Source: Onchidella celtica (Eukaryota; Mollusca; Gastropoda; Systellommatophora; Onchidiidae). Taken from it: a stretch of 64,000 bases of DNA. Both the position numbers and the translations under genes were made by a program. The notes below the pieces were generated by a model, which ran no database searches, was not told where the DNA came from, and saw only the letters and a program-made list of their open reading frames with translations. Positions 50,555 to 64,000 of the stretch are shown here, piece after piece; position 1 is the stretch's first letter; the number at the start of each line of letters is the position of its first letter. The DNA lies in the NCBI GenBank assembly GCA_963931925.1, contig OZ007567.1, positions 88,100,498 to 88,164,497 on the forward strand, written 5' to 3'.

Positions 50555-52012
50555 TTATCTATATTATTATTCGCGTAAGGTGGTGTTGACTGCATCTGGT
50601 TACAGAATATAAAATTATTATGTACAGTCTTAAGTACTCGCTGAAACGTGTAAACAGTAAGAACAATATTTTACACAATGAAATCAACAACTTGTTGAAA
50701 AATCACAGCCATGATATGAAAAAAAGAAAGAGTTAAAGATGAAGTTTTCTATGGAGCTGAGGCTAAAGTATGCAGTTTTGGAAAACATCAACAAATCTAC
50801 GAAAGCATCGAAGTAGTCCTTTAATAATAATTTTAAAAAAGCTCACTGACGTTGAAGGCTCTATACAGTAGGGGAAAAAAATGCCACCTTTTAATATTGA
50901 AGTAAATTGCATTTATTTTGGAGAGCATTTAATTTACTGGTCTTGAAAAAAGTTGATCACTTTTTTTTTTTTTTTTAAACAACACCACAATCCTTGCTAG
51001 ATCATACTGTCTTTGAATCCAGAAGCAAATCTTTCTGTAGGACTTACAGTCCATAAACGAATACTGATATCATAATGGGACGGAGGTAGGTAGTTTCGTT
51101 TATCTCTGCCGACAGAGATTTTGCAGGAAAGGTGATATAATTTTTATGACAATTATTTGGTCATTAATTTGAAAAATTGTAACCATTCCAAATACAATGT
51201 AATCCTAGTTTGCTGACATAGGTCATTACATGAAATAACTTCATGTATTTGTGATTAGAGTGAAAATGAAATATTAATGATATGATGTATTCGTGTATTT
51301 AAAAAAGGCGATGTCTAATCTGCATCAAGATTTCATTCGACAAAATTAATGACATACATTATCAATTACGCACACAGACAATACAAGATGAAACAAACCC
51401 GCCAACCATTCAGTTCACCAACAAACCAATCTTTATAACCTGGGCGTTTGTCACGTGTGATTTACAAAATTTATCAAAAACATGAATCCCGGCATCTTCA
51501 AAGGTTCATTTAAATTCAATACTCTATGTTTTGAAAGGAAAAGTAGAACGAAAAATGGCTTTGGTACCTGAGACATTATTATAGCTCAGCATGGTAATTT
51601 TTTCTCATTATACTGACACACCATTTATAACCAGTCATTCTTTCCGTGTTGTAATTTTAACAGTAGCGATTCATTACCAATCTACATGTTTAGCCTACTC
51701 ATTAACTACATTTTTACCTTGCAAGACGTATTGAATGTCTGCTAATCTGCTGCACTGTAAACTGTTTTACTGGTTTGGTTCACTTTCGCCACCTATAATT
51801 GTGATGTTGACTGCACGGTGCCCGAGCAAGCGCACTTGCAAAGATTAGCTATAATTTCAAACAATGTATTGGAACTCTGAGGAGGACGAAACATATAGCC
51901 AGGGAATTTCTGATGAAAAACGAAATAAAATTCAAAATTTCGCCGGAGCGTAAGTTCTGCAATACTGTCTATAATGGACTTGCTCGGATTCTCCCCGTGA
52001 TATCGTGACAGG

Positions 52013-52175
52013 CAGTGGCGGATCTACTATGAAGCTTAAGCTCCAGGGCCCCTAATCCTGCAGGGGCCCTGAAGAAACTTTTTTTAACAAGTGAGTATTG
52101 GGTGTTATTGTTGCTGGTTGCTAAGGACTCCCATAACAGTTCGAGCTCCAGGGTGCCAAAAATGTAGGTTCGCCA
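52013..52175. mobile_element. hAT-type MITE, right end clipped
   Basis: It starts CAGTGGCGGATCTAC, contains CTCCAGGGCCCCTAATCC and ends GGTTCGCCA without the final CTG. It shares body sequence with the copies at 1-199 and 44491-44666. No clean target duplication is visible. Confidence 0.7.
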
Positions 52176-52645
52176 GGTAGCTGCAATGATTGATATGAAT
52201 ATTTGAGAAACTGTTGGAGAAACCAACAGTCCGGCGCTTTTGACAACTGTTTACCTAAGGATAGTTTTACTAAAGACATGACGATCTATCATAACCAACA
52301 TCAGCCGTCACTGGACTTTATGGGTGGAGATTCCGAGCAACCCTTTTAAAACTGTGTGACTTAGATGTACTAATGACACCGACTCTACTTGCCATAAGGG
52401 GAGAAGATATTCTAGTTTCTCGGGGGCCTCGGCCGAAGGCTGTTGGCCCCCTGTTCTTTACTGTCGCCTTCTTTCTTCTTCTTGTCCTATTTCATGTACT
52501 TGTTCGTGGGTGCCAAAGATGTGAAGAAGAAGAAGAAGAAGAAGAAGAAGCAGGTGAGAGGAAGGCCCTACCATTTAAATTCCCGGCCCCCATCCGGGAC
52601 TTTGTCCCTTAAAAACATCCATTAAAAACAAGGTATGATTTAAGA

Positions 52646-52839
52646 TTAAATTTTGTTCATGGTACCGTCGGCACATGCCCACTGTGTCGTGGTTTTAACC
52701 TCCACAGAATGGAATTTCAGGGGCTCATTCTGAAAGTTCTGCGGAGGGTAGTCCAGGATGTTATGTGCATCTAGGGCTGTAAGCCTGCCATAAAACAGTC
52801 CCGTCAGGTATCGTCTGACGGCCTGGCAGTTAAAACAAT
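52646..52839 (-). other. open coding-like block, candidate SLC28 terminal exon or repeat-derived ORF
   Basis: An open frame on the minus strand ends at a TAA at 52646-52648. If an acceptor TTTTATAG ending at 52840 is used, the block is two bases plus 63 codons and a stop, phase-compatible with the phase 1 end of SLC28 exon I. The peptide contains RRYLTGLFYGRLTALDAHN and EPLKFHSVEVKTTTQW. I do not recognise it, and it does not resemble known CNT C-termini, so it may be part of a dispersed repeat. Confidence 0.2.
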
Positions 52840-53300
52840 CTATAAAATAATTATAAAACTATTTTATATATATATTCAACTGTATATTGTACGTGAAAGT
52901 TTTATTTATTTATATTTCAATATTCAAAATTTTATTCTTAAGGATTAAAAAAAAAAAAAATGCATATTATATTTCCTATCATTTCGCCATAATTATGGTA
53001 AGTGCAGCACCCCCACCCACCCCCGGAGCCCGGAGCCATCCACAAATACATTTCTTTATATTCACTGCGGTCACCCGGTCAGGTTATGGAGCGTTTGTGG
53101 TGTCTTCGTATAAGTTAATTCTATTTGTCAGTTTTCTTTCTACATCTTTAAGCCTTTTGTCAGTTAGCGACAGGACGCTCGCTACAGTCTAAGCGATCCT
53201 GTCTTTATTAAACTGTGTTTTATTTCCGTTTTTTTCATTTTTATTTATATTACAGTCAAATATTATGTGACATTTGCCATAGGACTGTGTCACTCTTGTT

Positions 53301-53323
53301 TTATAGCTGCCCGTCTTTAAATC
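53301..53323 (-). other. alternative short candidate terminal exon for SLC28
   Basis: After a T-rich tract ending GGAAAG, the phase 1 continuation from exon I would read G-F-K-D-G-Q-L and stop at 53301-53303. Two AATAAA signals lie less than 120 bases further along the minus strand. This fits a minimal last exon, but a short match of this kind can easily arise by chance. Confidence 0.15.
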
Positions 53324-54051
53324 CTTTCCAAAAAAAAAAAAAAAATAACCCCCAAAAAACAAATCATGGTCCTGTTGAAAGCCTATACTTTCATAATACA
53401 TTTTTATTCCAACTCCAAATTAATCCTTTATTTGCCAAGACTGAAAAGTTGTAACTTTCATATTATTAATCACGTTTGGATTTGTTTTTGCAGTTACAAG
53501 TAGTCAGTGGGAATCCTTAATATTTTGCAACGATATTATCTTATCTATAATTTTATGAAACGATGTGACAAACGGCAAAAGGACAACTACCACTACTGGC
53601 ATATAAAGGATTAAAATGCTGTAGAATTATTTTGAAGTACCATGCAAACTTAGGAACTAAATATTCATTAGAAAATGCTCCAGAACATTCTTTAACATTA
53701 GACACAGTGTAATACGGAATAGTTATGCCATGGTGACTGAGACTGCCTGCATCTCACGTCCTCAAGTATGAAATCTCCATTGGTCCGAGTGGATCAATTT
53801 GGCAGTGACCAATCATAGTGGACTGTTCGCGGAAAAATCTGAGAACATCACTCCTGTTGAAAACATGCCAGGACACAATGTGAGAATAGTTACTGAAGGC
53901 AGGACAATTACACCATCATTACGGCAAAAATTATCATCAACATTGCATTTTTGTGAGATAATATATTCAATGAGTCAGTAGTTTGCTGTGTAACATGATA
54001 ATATCTCACGAAAAAGCAAACAATCAAGCAATCAACAAGCCAATCAGCCTG

Positions 54052-54636
54052 ACAGCCGACCAACCAACCAACCAAAAAAACCAACTACCCACACACCCAC
54101 CCAACCAACTAACCAGCCAACCAACATACCAACCAACTAACCAAATAACCAATCGATCAACCAATCAACGTATCCACCCACTAATCAGCTTACAATCCCA
54201 CCAATCAACTTACCCAGCCATCCACCCACCCACCTAATCCACCAACCAACCAACCAAACGACCAACCACCCATACACCCACCCACCCAACCTACCAACTA
54301 CTTGCTAACCAAACAACCAACCAACTACCCCACCAACCAACCAACCAACCAACCAACTTATCCCCCCCACCAACTTACCCACCCATTCACCCACCCACCC
54401 AACCAACCAGCCAAAGTACCCCACCCCCATCCACCCACCCACCCACCCAACCAACCAACTTACCCACCCATCCATCGATCCAACCAACCAACCAACCACC
54501 CAACCAACTTACCCACCTATCCACCTAACCAACCGACCAACTCACCCACCCATCCACCCACCTACCCACCCAACCAACCAACTTACCCACCCACCCATCC
54601 ATCCATCCATCCACCCAACCAACCAACCAACCATAC
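54052..54636 (+). repeat. CCAA/CCCA/CCAT degenerate tetranucleotide array touching the exon I donor
   Basis: An imperfect array of CCAACCAACCACCCATCC-type units on the plus strand, about 580 bp. On the minus strand it reads TTGG/GTGG/ATGG and begins three bases after the exon I GT. Confidence 0.9.

Positions 54637-64000
<9,364 letters not shown>

Larger units (their letters stand above)
48479..54051. other. gene-poor flank downstream of SLC28
   Basis: Holds the mariner-like MITE at 50178, the hAT MITE at 52013 and two weak candidates for the SLC28 terminal exon (52646-52839 and 53301-53323). The rest is AT-rich non-coding sequence. Confidence 0.35.

Overview
This 64 kb window is eukaryotic nuclear DNA from an animal. 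The evidence is one multi-exon gene with canonical GT-AG introns, several non-LTR retrotransposon and DNA-transposon remnants, a tRNA-derived SINE family, an interstitial TTAGGG tract, and many microsatellites. The mix (many small MITEs, long GATA/TCTG repeats, poly-C and poly-G runs, Helitron ends, an L1/Tx1-like LINE) resembles a lophotrochozoan such as a marine mollusc. That placement is inference, because no ribosomal or mitochondrial marker is present.

Right end (about 54.6-64 kb, minus strand): this holds the only protein-coding gene I can establish. It is a concentrative nucleoside transporter homologue (SLC28/CNT family). Nine consecutive exons are visible, 446 complete codons, all with canonical splice sites, compatible phases and no stop codon. 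The 5' end lies beyond position 64000, and the 3' terminal exon is not identified with confidence. The family fold is clear, but residues that the family uses to hold the nucleoside are replaced at three separate places: NEFVA has become TPMVG, the GQTE-type loop has become GLSE, and CGFANxxS has become CGFSAFTA. This looks like an intact transporter with a rebuilt pocket and is the most interesting object in the window.

Left and centre (1-54 kb): this is gene-poor accessory DNA. It contains a 5'-truncated L1/Tx1-like LINE with an open 489-codon reading frame (3.7-5.2 kb); a Mutator-like (MULE) transposase pseudogene between nested inverted repeats (17.3-18.5 kb); a PIF/Harbinger remnant with terminal inverted repeats and a TAA target duplication (24.2-24.9 kb); the 3' end of another non-LTR reverse transcriptase with a C2H2-like tail (45.1-45.7 kb); two non-autonomous Helitrons (46.9-48.5 kb); and at least seven MITE or foldback families. 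A SINE family has nine copies or fragments. A 50-bp minisatellite (25.3-25.9 kb) and a 226-bp tandem duplication (2.6-3.1 kb) are also present. A 132-bp exon-like block on the plus strand (28.2 kb) may belong to an unidentified gene. A short decayed copy of part of an SLC28 exon lies at 46.3 kb, about 8 kb downstream of the gene.

No rRNA gene, standalone tRNA gene, CRISPR array or prokaryotic feature was seen. Most long open frames in the left 54 kb are simple-repeat artefacts or shadows of repeats.
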